Origin: Lichina pygmaea | Lineage: Eukaryota > Ascomycota > Lichinomycetes > Lichinales > Lichinaceae | NCBI GenBank assembly: GCA_963422465.1 | Contig: OY730175.1 | Coordinates: forward strand, 310,001-374,000 | Direction: 5' to 3' | Length of the DNA stretch: 64,000 nucleotides | In this document: positions 34,023-46,805 of the stretch, one piece after another | How positions within the stretch are numbered: position 1 is the first letter of the stretch | How the letters are laid out: each line of letters opens with the position of its first letter | Made by a program: the position numbers and the translations under genes | The notes under the pieces: generated by a model | Database searches by the model: none | What the model was told of the DNA's origin: nothing | What the model saw: only the letters and a program-made list of their open reading frames with translations

Positions 34023-35832
34023 TATGACGAGGCAATGGCAGAGCAGGACTCGAGCCTAACTGATTCAGTAACCTTGACCTGACTTGGCTTGAGACTTGAG
34101 ACTTGAATTGATGTACAAGACGAAAGACAAGGAAGGAAGAAAAAGAGAAAAGAAGAGAAGAAGCTGGGGGAGCAGGAGAAGTTCTTATAGGCAGGGGATC
34201 AGGCAACAGCGGAGCAAACAGGCAACAGTGCAGATGGAACTTCCCGGCAAGGTGCGTGACTTGTGCCAGATATGCAACTGGGCCAGAACCGTGACAGGGG
34301 AGAGGTTCTTGGTGAAGAGATTGCGCAAAGGAAGCACCAATGCAGCCAAATGCTGAACAGCCAGAGTCAATAAGAGCATTGCACTTGAATTTCCCATCTA
34401 GGATACAAGGAAGAAACAAGCACTTGCTGTCCAATTGCTGGTCTGGAGACAGATAGCCAACATGGAGATCCTTTTCATGTCCTTGGGCACGACGATGACC
34501 AAGGACTACTTGTTTTCCGACTCTGGAGTAGTCTTAACAGTGGCAGACTTGGTGGTGGTCATGGTGGTGGCAACAACAGGCATACTTTTCACTGGACAGA
34601 AGGTTGAGACATGACCTTGGTTCCCACAGTAGAAGCAGAGGCCTTTGCTTCGGCGATGTTCTCGCTCTTCTGGCGTCAGCTTAGAGCCGCTGAGATCCAT
34701 GGTAGGACTTGGTGGCTGTGGCATGAAGACTGGCTTGATGAACCCAGGACGCAGAACTGAAGCTCCTGACTGTGGAACTGAGGCTTGGGTGGGAGGTGCT
34801 TGACGTGGACGGCGAGAGTTGGCAGAAGTGGCACACAACTGGTTGTCCTGCAGCTGGCATTCCTCAACAAGCTTCTGATAGCTGATGTCCTTGAGGTTGA
34901 TGCTGACAAGCTGCTTGGCAAGCTCTTCAGAGACAGCGCATTGAAGATGGCACTTCAAGGCCTTGTCGTTGAAGCCTGTGCGTGGAGTATACTGATTGAA
35001 CTCTGTGAAGAACTCGGCAAAGGAACGGTTGGCCTGACGCAAGGCGATGAGCTTCCTCTGAGCTAGGAACTCTGGGTCTGGGTCAGAGAAGGCATTCCGG
35101 AGATCTTGGACAATGTCGTGCCAGTCAATGTACTGGCCAGCCATGATCTTAGCTGAGATGTAGGACTGCGCAGTGCCAGTCGTGTGTGAAAAGACGTACG
35201 CAATCCGCGATGTTTCCATGGGGTACCGGTCAGTGTTGAGTGTCATCTTGAGTGACAGTGATGTGATGAAGCTCTCAAGCTTCTCATGCGTGATTTCCGT
35301 GTTTCCGCCATCGCCACTGAAGATCTCTGGGTCAGCAGTGTGTTCAGACTTGGACTTGGGAGTGGTGTTGGTAGCTTGAATTCGCATGAACTCTGCAAAC
35401 ATGTTGCGAAGGAACTTGTTATTTCCAGTAACTGGTATGGCTTGGTCTGGTTGTTGAGACATGACAAGGACGTGAACGTGGCTTGGTGAAGTGTGTTATG
35501 GTTGGGTAGGTCTTTCGTAGTGTGACGAGGCAATAGCAGAGCAGAACTTGAGCCTAACTGATTTGGTAACCTTGACCTGACTTGGCTTGAGACTTGAGAC
35601 TTGGATTGATATACAAGATGAAAGACAAGGAAGGAAGAAAAAGAGAAAAGAAGAGAAGAAGCTGGGGGAGCAGGAGAAGTTCTTATAGGCAGGGGATCAG
35701 GCAACAGCGGAGCAAACAGGCAACAGTGCAGATGGAACTTCCCGGCAAGGTGCGTGACTTGTGCCAGATATGCAACTGGGCCAGAACTGTGACAACTTGT
35801 GCCAGATATGCAACTGGGCCAGAACCGTGACA
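34023..35832 (-). mobile_element. Short Gypsy derivative: LTR - gag - LTR, inverted
   Basis: LTRs lie at 34023-34296 and 35521-35832 (minus strand), flanking a gag region (about 35462-34500) with SFxEFFxEFNQYTPRTGF and a CCHC knuckle CFYCGNQGHVSTFC. It belongs to the same family as the element at 37024-53731. Little of pol is recognisable, so it looks like a non-autonomous fossil. The gag frame itself reads long. Confidence 0.8.
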
Positions 35833-37023
35833 AAAGCTACCAGCTAACTCCTTCAAGATCTTTGATGCTGAGATGTCTGCATGAAAGACATAAAGCTGAC
35901 ACTTCTCCAGTATAATGTGCAAAAAAGCCAATCAGTCCAAGAGCTACTGCTAGCAACCTCAGCTCTCCAAGAGGTGGACATTGTTGCACTTCAAGAGCTC
36001 TGGAAAAACCCTCACCTAGAAACAAGCACTTCAACTGTTTTCTCTTCCTTTCTTCCTCTCTACTGTTCAGAGATTGGCAGAACACTTTTTCTTATTAATA
36101 AAAATCTGAAACTCTCTTCTCTTCATTCTACCTTCTGGAATAAAGACTTGTTACGACCCCTGGGATGGGAGCCACTCATTTATAGGCAATCAGGCCGCGG
36201 GCCAGGCAAGAGGACACCATGGAAGTCAAGTGACCAACCAACAAGGGGTCACGTGACTGTCGAGACACACACGGGCGGCTCGACGCAGCATGCATGAAGC
36301 ATCAAGACAATCTCACCAGTCTCGACGCAGGGTGCATAACATGGTGGGACCGTCAATACAATCCTTTTGTACGAAGCCATTGATCAGGTGTCACCACCAC
36401 CACGTTCCACCAAACCCCTTCGCGCTCCTTGACACTCCTCTCCTGCGAGAACCAACCCGCCTTCCGCATCTCGCCCTTAATCTTATACTCGGTTAGGACG
36501 GCACGGTACAGACCACAACAAGACTTTGTTTCTCTTGACATCTACTTGGAAAACTCTTCTACTTCTCTTTGGGTACATAATCTCTACTTCACTCCATCAA
36601 GTCAAGAAAACTACACAGAGGCATCAGAAGCTCTTCTCTGTTTACTCCAAAATGCTTTACAAGAACAAGGACAACATATTCTTCTCACAGACTCAAATCT
36701 TCACCACCCAGACTGGTCAAAGAAAAGAAGACTGTACTCTGAGACTGCAAACAAGTTTCAAGACCTAATGAAAGATTTCAATCTGGATTTAGCTATTGCA
36801 CCTTTCACCCCTACCAGAGCAAGATCTCTTTCTGAAAAACTATGTTCTGCAATTGATCTGTCTTTTATTTCTTCTTCTCTTTCTAACTCTCTGATTTTCT
36901 CTAAAGTGGCTCTTCAGTTCTTTCATGGGTCTGACCACAGACCTGTACTAACCTGCCTGGACCTGGATCCTCCAAGGAAAATCTGGAAACCAGAAAGAAA
37001 CTGGAGAACACTGGACTCAAACC
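35833..37023 (+). mobile_element. LINE remnant: ORF1 end and ORF2 endonuclease region
   Basis: It starts in the last codons of ORF1, then runs through the ORF2 start (35881, MKDIKLTLLQYNVQKSQ) and the EEP-type endonuclease (ALQELW; DSNLHHPDWSKK; FHGSDHRPVLT). It is closely related to the LINE at 38614-49827. Both ends are cut by Gypsy LTRs, and a solo LTR (36149-36520) interrupts the endonuclease. No reverse transcriptase is left in this copy. Confidence 0.85.
36149..36520 (-). mobile_element. Solo LTR inserted in the LINE remnant
   Basis: 372 bp, TGTTACGA...CCACAACA, flanked by the direct repeat AGACT (36144-36148 and 36521-36525). It matches the outer parts of the LTR at 32982-33462 in inverted orientation. 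A solo LTR is what recombination between the two LTRs of a full element leaves behind. Confidence 0.85.
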
Positions 37024-38652
37024 TGTCACAGTTCTGGCCCAGTTGCATATCTGGCACAAGTCACACACCTTGCCGGGAAGTTCCATCTGCACTGTTGCCT
37101 GTTTGCTCTGCCATTGCCTTGTTGCATATCTGGCACAAGTCACACACCTTGCAGGGAAGTTCCATCTGCACTGTTGCCTGTTTGCTCCGCTGTTGCCTGA
37201 TCCCCTGCCTATAAGAACTTCTCCTACTCCCCCAGCTTCTTCTCTTCTTTTCTCTTTTTCTTCCTTCCTTGTCTTTCGTCTTGTACATCAATCCAAGTCT
37301 CAAGTCTTAAGCCAAGTCAGGTCAAGGTTACTGAATCAGTTGGGCTTGAGTTCTGCTCTGCTATTGCCTTGTCACACTACGAAAGATCTACCCAACCATA
37401 ACACACTTCACCAAGCCATGTTCACGTCCTTGTCATGTCTCAACAACCAGACCAAGCCATGCCAGTTGCTGGAAATGACGAGTTCCTTCGTAACATGTTT
37501 GCAGAGTTCATGCGAATTCAGGCTACCAACACCACTCCCAAGTCCAAGTCTGAACGCACTGCTGACCCAGAGATCTTCAGTGGCGATGGCGGAAACACGG
37601 AAATCACGCATGAGAAGCTTGAGAGCTTTATCATGTCACTGTCACTCAAGATGACGCTCAACGCTGACCGGTACCCCACGGAAACATCGCGGATTACGTA
37701 TGTCTTTTCACGCACGACTGGCACTGCACAGTCCTACATCTCAGCTAAGATCACGGCTGGCCAGTACATTGACTGGCACAACATTGTCCAAGATCTCCGG
37801 AACACCTTCTCCGACCCAGACCCAGAGTTCCTAGCTCAGAGAAAGCTCATTGTCTTGCGTCAGGCCAACCATTCCTTTGCTGAGTTCTTCACAGAGTTCA
37901 ATCAGTATACTCCACGCACAGGCTTCAACGACAAGGCCTTGAAGTGCCATCTTTGATGTGCTGTCTCTGAAGAGCTTGCCAAGCAGCTTGTCAGCATCAA
38001 CCTCAAGGACATCAGCTATCAGAAGCTTGTTGAGAAATACCAGCTGCAGGACAACCAGTTGCATACCACTTCTGCCAACTCTCGCCATCTACGTCAAGCA
38101 CCTCCCACCCAAGCCTCAGTTCCACGGTCAGGAGCTTCAGTTCTGCATCCAGGGTTCATCAAGCCAGCCTTCACGCCACAGCCACCAAGTCCTACCATAG
38201 ATCTCAGCGGCTCTAAGCTGATACCAGAAGAGCGAGAACATCGCCAAAGCAAAGGCCTCTGCTTCTACTGTAGGAACCAAGGTCATGTCTCAACCTTCTG
38301 TCCAGTGAAAAGTATACCTGTTGTTGCCACCACCACAACCACCACCAAGTCTGCCACTGTTGAGACTACTCCAGAGTCGGAAAACAAGTAGTCCTTGGTC
38401 ATTGTCACACCCAAGGACATGAAAAGGATCTCCATGTTGGCTATCTGTCTCCAGACCAGCAATTGGACAGCAAGTGCTTGTTTCTTCCTTGTATCCTAGA
38501 TAGGAAATTCAAGTGCAATGCTCTTATTAACTCTGGCTGTTCAGCATTTGGCTGCATTGGTGCTTCCTTTGCGCAATCTCTTCACCAAGAACCTCTCCCC
38601 TACCCACGCACATGCCCAGAACACTACCAGAAAAACAACACCTTCTCCAACA

Positions 38653-39984
38653 ATGCCAGCTCCCAGTTCTGCTGGTACTCAGCCTAGTTCTTCTACCCCC
38701 TATCCAGCTCTCCAGAATGACTACAACCTACTGGACTCATGGCTCAAGACTCAAGCTACCCCAGAATCTGTACTGAAAAGCTGGGAGAATATTAAGAAAA
38801 ACTCTTGTACTAATGAAGCCCAGTCCACCAAAACCCAGTCTCTCCCCACTGGTCTGACCAATAAGATTTTCCAGAAACTGGAGAATATTAACAAGCGGCT
38901 AGACAAGCAAGAATCTAAGCCATCATATGCCCAGGCTGTTCAGAAACATATCCCAGCTCAAATCTCTCTAGCTCCAAGGATTCTGAAGGAAGTTCTTGTC
39001 CACCCTGGTAACCAGACACCTGATATAGCCAACAGGACTCACATCCAGCTTTTTCAAGCTCTCCAAGACAGACTCCCCAGTCCCTATAATAAACAAGTCA
39101 GAGTAGTGAGAAAACTTCCCTCAGGGGACATTCTTATTAACACTGAAACCCAAGAGACTAAGAGTTTTCTGGAGAAAGACTCTGCCTGGATATCAGCTAT
39201 TTTCACCAAGGAAGCAACTATCCAACCCAAGAGATTCCCAGTGTTGATTCATGGAGTCAGAACCACAGACATCCAGCCAGAAAACCTGGAAAAAACTCGC
39301 CAGACTATCCAGAACAGCAACCCATCCCTGAGCAAGCAAATCACTATTCTAAGAGCCTACTGGTCAAAGAAGGCTATAGCTCAAAAGAAACCAGTTACTT
39401 CACTCCACCTGGATCTGGCCACCCCGGAACAGGCCAATCTTCTAATTGAGAGTGGAGTAGTGCTGGGCCACAGATTGCATGAGGCAGAGCCTTTTCTGGC
39501 TAACACAGTGGTGGCACAATGCTTCAAGTGCTTTGGGTATGAACACCAAGCTCGCCTGTGCAGGAATCAAGCTGTATGTGGTGCCTGTGGAGGCCAGCAT
39601 GAAAGAAGAACCTGCCAAATCCCTGAGCAACTGCTAAAGCCAAAATGCAGCAACTGCAAAGGAGCTCACCCAGCCTGGGCTAGCACATGCCCAGTACGCC
39701 AAGAAGCAGTCAAGAAGGCAAGAGAGGCATGGATTTCCCGCCCAGGGAAGTATGAGATCTCCACTACTACCACTGTCCCAGTCACACAGTCTCCAGTTAC
39801 TTTCCCCTTCATACAGACTCTTCCAGGGGGAAAAAGACGGAAAACCACAGAGCCAACTAGAAGCTCAGAGAGACTCAGAGGAGGGTCTCCAGAAGTGCAA
39901 ATTCTGTCTACAAGATCAACAAACACAGGGGGAAAGCAGTCAGTCAACCCCTTCAAGATCTTTGAAGATGAAATATCTACATGA
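38653..39984 (+). CDS. LINE ORF1 protein with three zinc knuckles
   Basis: 443 residues, an unbroken frame. The N-terminal half is Ser/Pro/Gln-rich and helical. Three Cys/His knuckles lie at about 289-350: CFKCFGYEHQARLC, CGACGGQHERRTC and CSNCKGAHPAWASTC. ORF1 proteins of LINEs bind the element RNA. The stop codon overlaps the ORF2 start codon as ATGA (39981-39984), which suggests ORF2 is translated by termination-reinitiation. The start Met at 38653 is the first Met inside the LINE; a longer open frame begins in the flanking Gypsy sequence and is accidental. Confidence 0.85.
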   Translation: MPAPSSAGTQPSSSTPYPALQNDYNLLDSWLKTQATPESVLKSWENIKKNSCTNEAQSTKTQSLPTGLTNKIFQKLENINKRLDKQESKPSYAQAVQKHIPAQISLAPRILKEVLVHPGNQTPDIANRTHIQLFQALQDRLPSPYNKQVRVVRKLPSGDILINTETQETKSFLEKDSAWISAIFTKEATIQPKRFPVLIHGVRTTDIQPENLEKTRQTIQNSNPSLSKQITILRAYWSKKAIAQKKPVTSLHLDLATPEQANLLIESGVVLGHRLHEAEPFLANTVVAQCFKCFGYEHQARLCRNQAVCGACGGQHERRTCQIPEQLLKPKCSNCKGAHPAWASTCPVRQEAVKKAREAWISRPGKYEISTTTTVPVTQSPVTFPFIQTLPGGKRRKTTEPTRSSERLRGGSPEVQILSTRSTNTGGKQSVNPFKIFEDEIST

Positions 39985-40598
39985 AGAATACAAAGTTCAC
40001 ACTTCTTCAATACAATGTGCAGAAAAGCCAATCAGTCCAAGAGCTACTTCTAGCAACCCCAACTCTTCAAGAAGTAGATATTATTGCACTTCAAGAACCC
40101 TGGAAGAATCCTCACCTTCAAACCAGCACCTCAACTGTTTTTTCTTCTTTTCTTCCTTTATATTCTCCAGAGATTGGTAGAACTCTTTTTCTTATTAACA
40201 AAAACCTGAATGTGTCATCTCTCCACCCTACTTTCTGGAGTAAAGACTTTGTTTCTCTTGAAATTCATCTGGAAAACACCTCTACTTCTCTGTGGGTGCA
40301 TAATCTATACTTCACTCCCTCAAGTCAAGAGAACTACCTACAAGCATCAGAAGCTCTTCTCTGTCTACTCCAAAATGCTTTACAAGCAAAAGGGCAGCAT
40401 ATTCTTCTTACAGACTCAAATCTTCACCACCCTGACTGGTCAAAGAAAAAAAGACTATATTCTGACACTGCACACAAGTTCCAAACTCTAATGAAAAACT
40501 CAAATCTGGAGTTAGCTATTGCACTTTTTACACCCACAAGAGCTAGATCTCTTTCCCACAAACCCTGTTCACCTATTGATCTTTCCTTTATATCTTCT
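39981..40598 (+). CDS. LINE ORF2, first part: EEP endonuclease
   Basis: 206 residues before the nested LTR element. Endonuclease motifs: LLQYNVQKSQ, ALQEPW (catalytic Glu) and LTDSNLHHPDW. It nicks target DNA to prime reverse transcription. The frame continues in the same phase after the inserted element at 47028 with SSLSNSLIFSK and FHGSDHRPVLT. Confidence 0.85.
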
Positions 40599-40819
40599 TG
40601 TTAAAGGCCAGTCCATGTTCACACAGAATGTGGGTGGTCCTGTCTTCGACCGAGGAGGGCAGGGACTCAATAGATGAATAGCAAGTGGGGTAACTCTCTT
40701 GCTATTGTCGCTCGTAATGTGCGTTCAGCCTGGAGAGCTAATCCCTCCGGGCTCTTTGGGGGTCTTTATACAGATGCCCCAGGGGGGGGGTCTCCTCGAG
40801 GGGTATCATCCTTTTGCGT

Positions 40820-40924
40820 GGACGAGCTCCTCGCTTAGCTCCTGCTCGTCCACCGGACGAGCTCCTCGCTTAGCTCTTGCTCGTCCACCGGACGAGCTCC
40901 TCGCTTAGCTCTTGCTCGTCCACC
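40820..40924. repeat. 35-bp VNTR inside the left LTR, three copies
   Basis: Each unit has the core GGACGAGCTCCTCGC and is itself an imperfect hairpin (GGACGAG...CTCGTCC). The right LTR carries four copies (46806-46945). Confidence 0.85.
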
Positions 40925-41062
40925 GGATCGGTCAGATGTTGTTCCGCATGACTAACACCTCTCCCTCACTTACCTGGGCCGTTCCGGCCTAGGCCTTAAC
41001 ACTATCCCCTCCCTCCAAGGGTTCTGTCCCCAGATCCTTTTTGTTCCTGCTCCTCTTTTGCC

Positions 41063-41635
41063 ATGAACCAAAGCCAGACAACTCGAACTCGTCACCGTGG
41101 TTTTCTCTCTTGTCGTGTTGGCAAAATGGGCAAGGAATCAAAGATCGCATGCGGTGCTTGTTGTCGCGACCACGCCAAGTGTGTCGTGAGTTCCGCATCG
41201 TCTTTTTGTCGTCGGTGCATCGAGAAGAGTTGTCGCTGCGACCTTCATCTCTCGGAATCAGAATGGAAGAAGATGGAGCTTGAGCGCGAGCAGCTTGAGG
41301 CTCAGCTGCGGGAGACTGATGACCAACTGTCAAAGCTGCTTCCCCGGCAGATCCGCCTCCGCCGGCAGCTGGGTCGTCTCTCACAGAAGGAGGCCGATGC
41401 CATCTGTCGTGAGCTGTCAGCCATCAAGGATCAAGAGTCCCTTGATGCTCAGGAACAAGAGGCCCTCCACGTTATCCGCGAACGGGAGGCCTGTCAAGCT
41501 GCTGCTCCACCGTCCTTTGAGGATGTCTTCTCTTCAGAGGCTTTGGCTTCTCTCAAGCCGTTGTCTCTGTCAGACCTGGTCGCTGCGGATTTGCTTGGTG
41601 GTAATCCACCAATTTCTGGTTCATCGCAGAGCTGA
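41063..41635 (+). CDS. Zn2Cys6 + coiled-coil protein antisense in the Gypsy element
   Basis: 190 residues, unbroken. Cysteines follow C-x2-C-x6-C-x8-C-x2-C-x6-C (CGACCRDHAKC, then CRRCIEKSCRC), matching fungal Zn(II)2Cys6 DNA-binding clusters. A Glu/Gln/Leu-rich coiled coil (about 68-140) and a Ser/Leu-rich tail follow. The ORF reads opposite to gag-pol and starts 61 nt from the LTR, so it could be transcribed from the antisense side of the 3' LTR. The related ORF at 33506-34006 has the same layout. Inference: a conserved accessory gene of these LTR families, not a captured host pseudogene. Confidence 0.7.
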   Translation: MNQSQTTRTRHRGFLSCRVGKMGKESKIACGACCRDHAKCVVSSASSFCRRCIEKSCRCDLHLSESEWKKMELEREQLEAQLRETDDQLSKLLPRQIRLRRQLGRLSQKEADAICRELSAIKDQESLDAQEQEALHVIREREACQAAAPPSFEDVFSSEALASLKPLSLSDLVAADLLGGNPPISGSSQS

Positions 41636-44600
41636 AGTTCTTGGTTGGTTCCCACGAATTCTCCTCTTCGTCAAATCCTAACCACTTGACCAGGTATTTG
41701 ATTTTCCGTCCGCTTTTCCAGCTGTCTAGGATCCTTTCAACATCGTACTCTTCTTCGTCGTCCTCGAAGTGCCATTCTGTTTTGATTGCTGCGTCGCTGG
41801 GTGCTGGCTCGAGCAGCGAGACATGGAATACTCGGTGTATCCGTGCCTTTTTTGGCAGTCTCAGTCGGTAGTTGACTTCTCCAGTGCGCTTCTCAATCTC
41901 AAACAGTCCAATTTGTACATGATCCAGCTTTTTGCTCGGTCACTTCAAGCGCAGGTTTTTTGTTGACAAATAGACCTTATCCCCCCTCTCCAGGGTTGGT
42001 CCCTTCAACCTTTTGCTGTTTAGGTGGTGGCTTGTTGTCTTTTGTGCGGATTCAATTGCAGTCTTCATTTCCTCATGCATAGCAGTGAGTTTTTCGACGT
42101 TCGTTGAAGTGCCACTTCCAGCCGCCATCACTTCCCAGCGGGGGTTTCTGCCGTAGTTCGCAAAGAACGGCGTCATGCCTGTCACGCTGTGTTGCTGATC
42201 GTTGTACGCAAACTGAGCCATTGGTAGCAGTTCTACCCAATCGTCCTGTCGGTGGTTGACGTAGTGGTGTAGGTACTGTTCCATCGTCTGGTTTGTTCTC
42301 TCAGTTTGTCTGTCTGTTTGTGGATGGTAGGCAGTAGACATCCTCGTGTCTATCCCTAGCTGTCTTGTCCACGTGTTCCAGAATTTCGAGGTGAAGAGTT
42401 TGTCTTGATCCGAGATAATCTTCGTGGGTAGCCCTCGCTGGCTAACCAATTCTTTGAGCAGGACATTGGCGAGTTTGCTCGCTGTTCCTGTCTCTCGCCA
42501 CAGGATCAGGTGAGCGTATTTGGTGAGTTTGTCAACAACCACCAAGATACTGTCATATTTCACCTTTGTTACCAGGTCCTCTGACCTCGGCAGCTTCACC
42601 ACAAAATCCATTGTGATGGTATCCCAAGCCGCTTCTGGGAGGTCTATTTGTTGACTCTCTCCATAGGGTTTGTGGCGTGACAGTTTGTTTTTCGCACACT
42701 CTTCACAGTTGTGAATAAATTCCGTCACTTTCCGCTTCATTCCGTTGAAGTGGTAACATCTCCAGATCTTTTCCAGGGTCTTGTCTCACCCAGGATGTCC
42801 GTGTAGAGGTCCATCGTGATGTTGTCAAATCATGTCCTCTTGTGCGCTCTCTGGCACTTCTTCCTTGTTCGTGGCCGCAACGTTGTGGCCTAGGGTCAGG
42901 AGTGCATCCATTTCTTCAGTTTTCGCTAACTGAGGTTGAGCATAGACCAGAGTTTGTCCTTTTGTCACAAGGATTGGGCGCTCTTCTGTCGTGTCGTCTG
43001 TCGTCATATCAGGCCGCCTGCTAAGCGTGTCCGCTCGTGCGTTTTCTGATCCTTTTCAATAGAAGATCTGGAAGTCGTATGAAGCTAAAAGCTCTGCCTA
43101 TCGGACTTGTCGTCTGTTTAGCTTCTTCGTCGTCGTGAAGTAAGCCAAATTCTTGTGGTCTGAGTACATGTCCACTGTGTACTTTGCTCCTTCCAGGTAA
43201 GGTCTCCACTCCTGGAATACGTCGACAATCGCTAACAACTCCTTGTCGTGAACATCGTACCTGAGTTCTGGGCCAGAGAACTTTCTTGATCAGTATGCGA
43301 CAGGGTGTAGGCGGTTTTCGGCGTCTGGTTGACACAAGCAAGATCCAAGTGCTTGGTCCGAGGCATCTGTCTCCATGATGATCCGCCGTCCGGGATCAAA
43401 TGATGCCAGTATGGGTGCGGAGGTGAACTTCTCTTTCAGCTCCTGGAACGCTCTTTCTTGGCTGTTCCCCCATGTGAAGGTTTCTTCCTTCTTTGTTAGT
43501 TCAGTCAAGGGTGCTGCTGTCCTCGAGTACTCCTTGATGAATCGTCGGTAGAAGTTCGCAAATCCCAGGAAGGATTGGACTTCTTTGAGGTTTTTGGGTG
43601 TTGGCCAGTCTCGTACTGCTGTGATCTTTGTATCGTCCATACGGATTCCTTCTGTCGTCAGGATCGACCCCAAATATTCCACTTCTTTCACGTGGAAGAC
43701 GCTCTTATCAAGGCGTAACCTCATTCCTGCTTCTTGGAGCGCATGTAGGATTTTCTTGACATGCTGTCTGTGCTCCTCCAGGGTTCCATTGGTGTAAACC
43801 AAGACATCGTTGATATAAGCAGTAACAAATATATCCAGGTATTGTCAGAGGATGGTGTTAATGAGCGATTGGAACATCGCCGGTGCATTCGTAAGGCCGA
43901 ATGGCATAACAGTATACTCGTAATGCCCGTACCTCGTACGAAAGGCTGTCTTCCATTCTTCGCCATCTTTCATCCTAACCAGGTTGAAAGCGCCTCGGAT
44001 GTTGAACTTGGTAAACCACTTGGCTCCTTGGATTCAGTCCTGGATTTCCGATATTAACGGTAGCGGGTAGCGATTCTTAATCGTGATCGCATTAAGCTGC
44101 CGGTAGTCGACACACAGTCGTAATTTGCTGTCTTTCTTTGGCACAAACAATATCGGGTATCCGGCCGGTGATGTTGAAGGTCTTATGAACCCTTTCGCTA
44201 GGTTCTCATCCAGGTAATCTCTTAAGGCCTCAAGCTCCTTTGCTGATAGAGCGTAAATAGGGCTATGTGTGGGTTTTTTTCTGTTTTCCAGTGGAATTTC
44301 GTGATCCCACTCTTGGTGTTCTGGTAGCGTCGCGACCGCTTCCTCACCAAACATCTCCTGGTAGTCTTTATACTCACTTGGCAGCTGCGGTGCCTGAGTC
44401 TCGCCCACGGCGTCATGCGTGGTGCAAAGTTGATGGTTTCGGGGCTTCATCCAAGCCACATAGGCTCGCCCTCGCCGGTGGTGCTTCTTCCACCCTGCAT
44501 ATGAGATCTCTTTGATTCTCACTTTCTCTGGCTCTGCTCGAGTTGCCAGACTCCTCTTCGGAAAGACTAGGTGCCTTCTTTTCCAGTCGATCCTTGGGTT

Positions 44601-46805
44601 TTGACTTTCCAACCACGGAAGACCCAATATAACTTCATGTGGTATCTGGACCAAGTCGAATTCTTCTGATCCGATTGTCGTACTGTCGACACACAGTCGT
44701 AGGTTCTTGGTCTCCTTCGTCACTTGTCCTTGGTCGTTGGAGAGTGGTGTCCCGTCCACTACCGTTAGTTGGTATGGATTCCTCTTTTCCTGAGTCGGGA
44801 TCTTGTGCTTCCTGGCGAAACTTTCTGACATGAAGTTGCCAGTAGCTCCAGAGTCGATCATGGCGTTTGTCAGATGCCCGTTGACTCTCATCCTGATGCG
44901 AAAATGCGGACTGCAGGCTGTTGTGTTGAGGCTCTGCTCGACCCCTTCTCTCCGGAGTGTTGTCTTGCCTGCTCTTCCGACTCCGGATTTGAAGAGCACT
45001 GCTAGTTTTTTGAACAACCAAGGCCCTGAGCCTGGTGTTCTACTGCGTGTCTTTCACATTTTTCAGTGAAGCATAGCTCCCATGTGTCTTCTCCGCAGTC
45101 ATCGCGTTCTTTCCCTTGCTGGCTTAGCTGGTGCTTGATGCTCCAGGCTTTCTTGTGGTATTCTGGGCCAGGGAAGTAGTGCCTTCTCCTTTTCTCTAGG
45201 AGATGTTCCTTGCAGTGGTGGTCCTCGCATCCTTTCCAATAAGGATGTCCGCAGGCTGGTGTCGTAGCCTGGTGATGGTCCACTTGCGCTGCGATGTCTC
45301 GGGGCTGTGAGATGCTGATGGTGTCATCCACCCATCGCGTCACTCTTGCTTCGCCGTCCTCCGACAAGGTCGCATCCTGTTGTCGGAGTAGTGGTGTCTC
45401 GGGAACTGGTGGCATGCCGGTTATGTCAATCTCGTAGTCTGTTGTGTCGAATTCGGAGATCAGGTCATCCTCCCAATGAACCTTATCGATCTGGTCTTGG
45501 ATTGCGTGCAGGTCCTCCAGTGACCTCTGCAGATCGTTCTCCAGTCTTTCGATGTGCTGTCTGAGATTGTCCTCCTGTCCGAGGAGTGTTGCTTCTGACC
45601 GGTTCATGGGTAGCGTGCCTCTGGGAGCCCTTGGTGGCTCCTGAATGCCTTTGCCTTTCCAGGCACCGGTGGCATTCAACTGCTTACCCTTGCCTTCCTT
45701 CTTCTTCTTGCTTTGGCAGTTGGCTGCGAGGTGTCCTACCTTCTGGCAATTGTAACACTTCCGTGTTTCTTTCTTCTTTGTTGCCTGTGGTGTTGTTGCA
45801 TTGATCTCCATGGGTGTCAAGCTGTACTTGTCTTGTGCTGGCACTGTCTTTTTGCCCCATGGCCTTGCATGCTTGCCTCGCTTCTCGAGTTCTTGTTCGA
45901 ATTGTCGGTCGTCGATGCGTACCGCTGTGTCGATCATATCCTTGAGGTTGGTGGGTCGGTCTCCTTGTGCGATGTCATCCTTGACTTGTTCCTTGAGAGC
46001 TTGGTAGAATAGTGCCGTCAAGGCACTGTCTCCCCATTGCGTCCTCACTGACAACTGTTGGAACTTCGCCGCGAAGTCTGATGCTGACCCTGTCTGCCGT
46101 AGTGCTTGGAGCTTTCGTTCCACATCTCGTTCTTCATCAATGACCCCGAAGGTCTTCTTCATCTGGGTCTTGAAGGTAGAGAATCTCCCAATGATCTGCC
46201 GTGTCATGGTCTCCATGCTAGAGGGATCTTCCTTGTTGTCGAGGAAGTCTCGTAGGTAGACATTAAACCAGGCAAATGTCAGTCTGTCCAGGTAGGAAGC
46301 TGCGAACAGCACCTTCTCCTGTTCCGTAGGGAATTGTGCAGTGTTGAATCTGTAGTAAAGCTCAAGCTGAGAGAAGAATAATTCCAATCCCCCTCGTGAT
46401 CCATCGTACCTCTTCGGCGTACCTACCTTCAACAGCTTTGGAGGTAAGGTGAGGGTGGTAGGGACAGGTGGTTCCTGGGCTTGCGCCTGAGGCGCAGCCC
46501 GAACTTGGCCTGCCTGCGAAGGGGTAGGGCTGCGTGGATCTGCCATCGTATTGAGCCGGTGTCCTATATGTTAGAGGCTGAAACTGTTAAAGGCCAGTCC
46601 ATGTTCACACAGAATGTGGGTGGTCCTGTCTTCGACCGAGGAGGGCAGGGACTCAATAGATGAATAGCAAGTAGGGTAACTCTCTTGCTATTGTCGCTCG
46701 TAATGTGCGTTCAGCCTGGAGAGCTAATCCCTCCGGGCTCTTTGGGGGTCTTTATACAGATGCCCCAGGGGGGGGGTCTCCTCGAGGGGTATCATCCTTT
46801 TGCGT

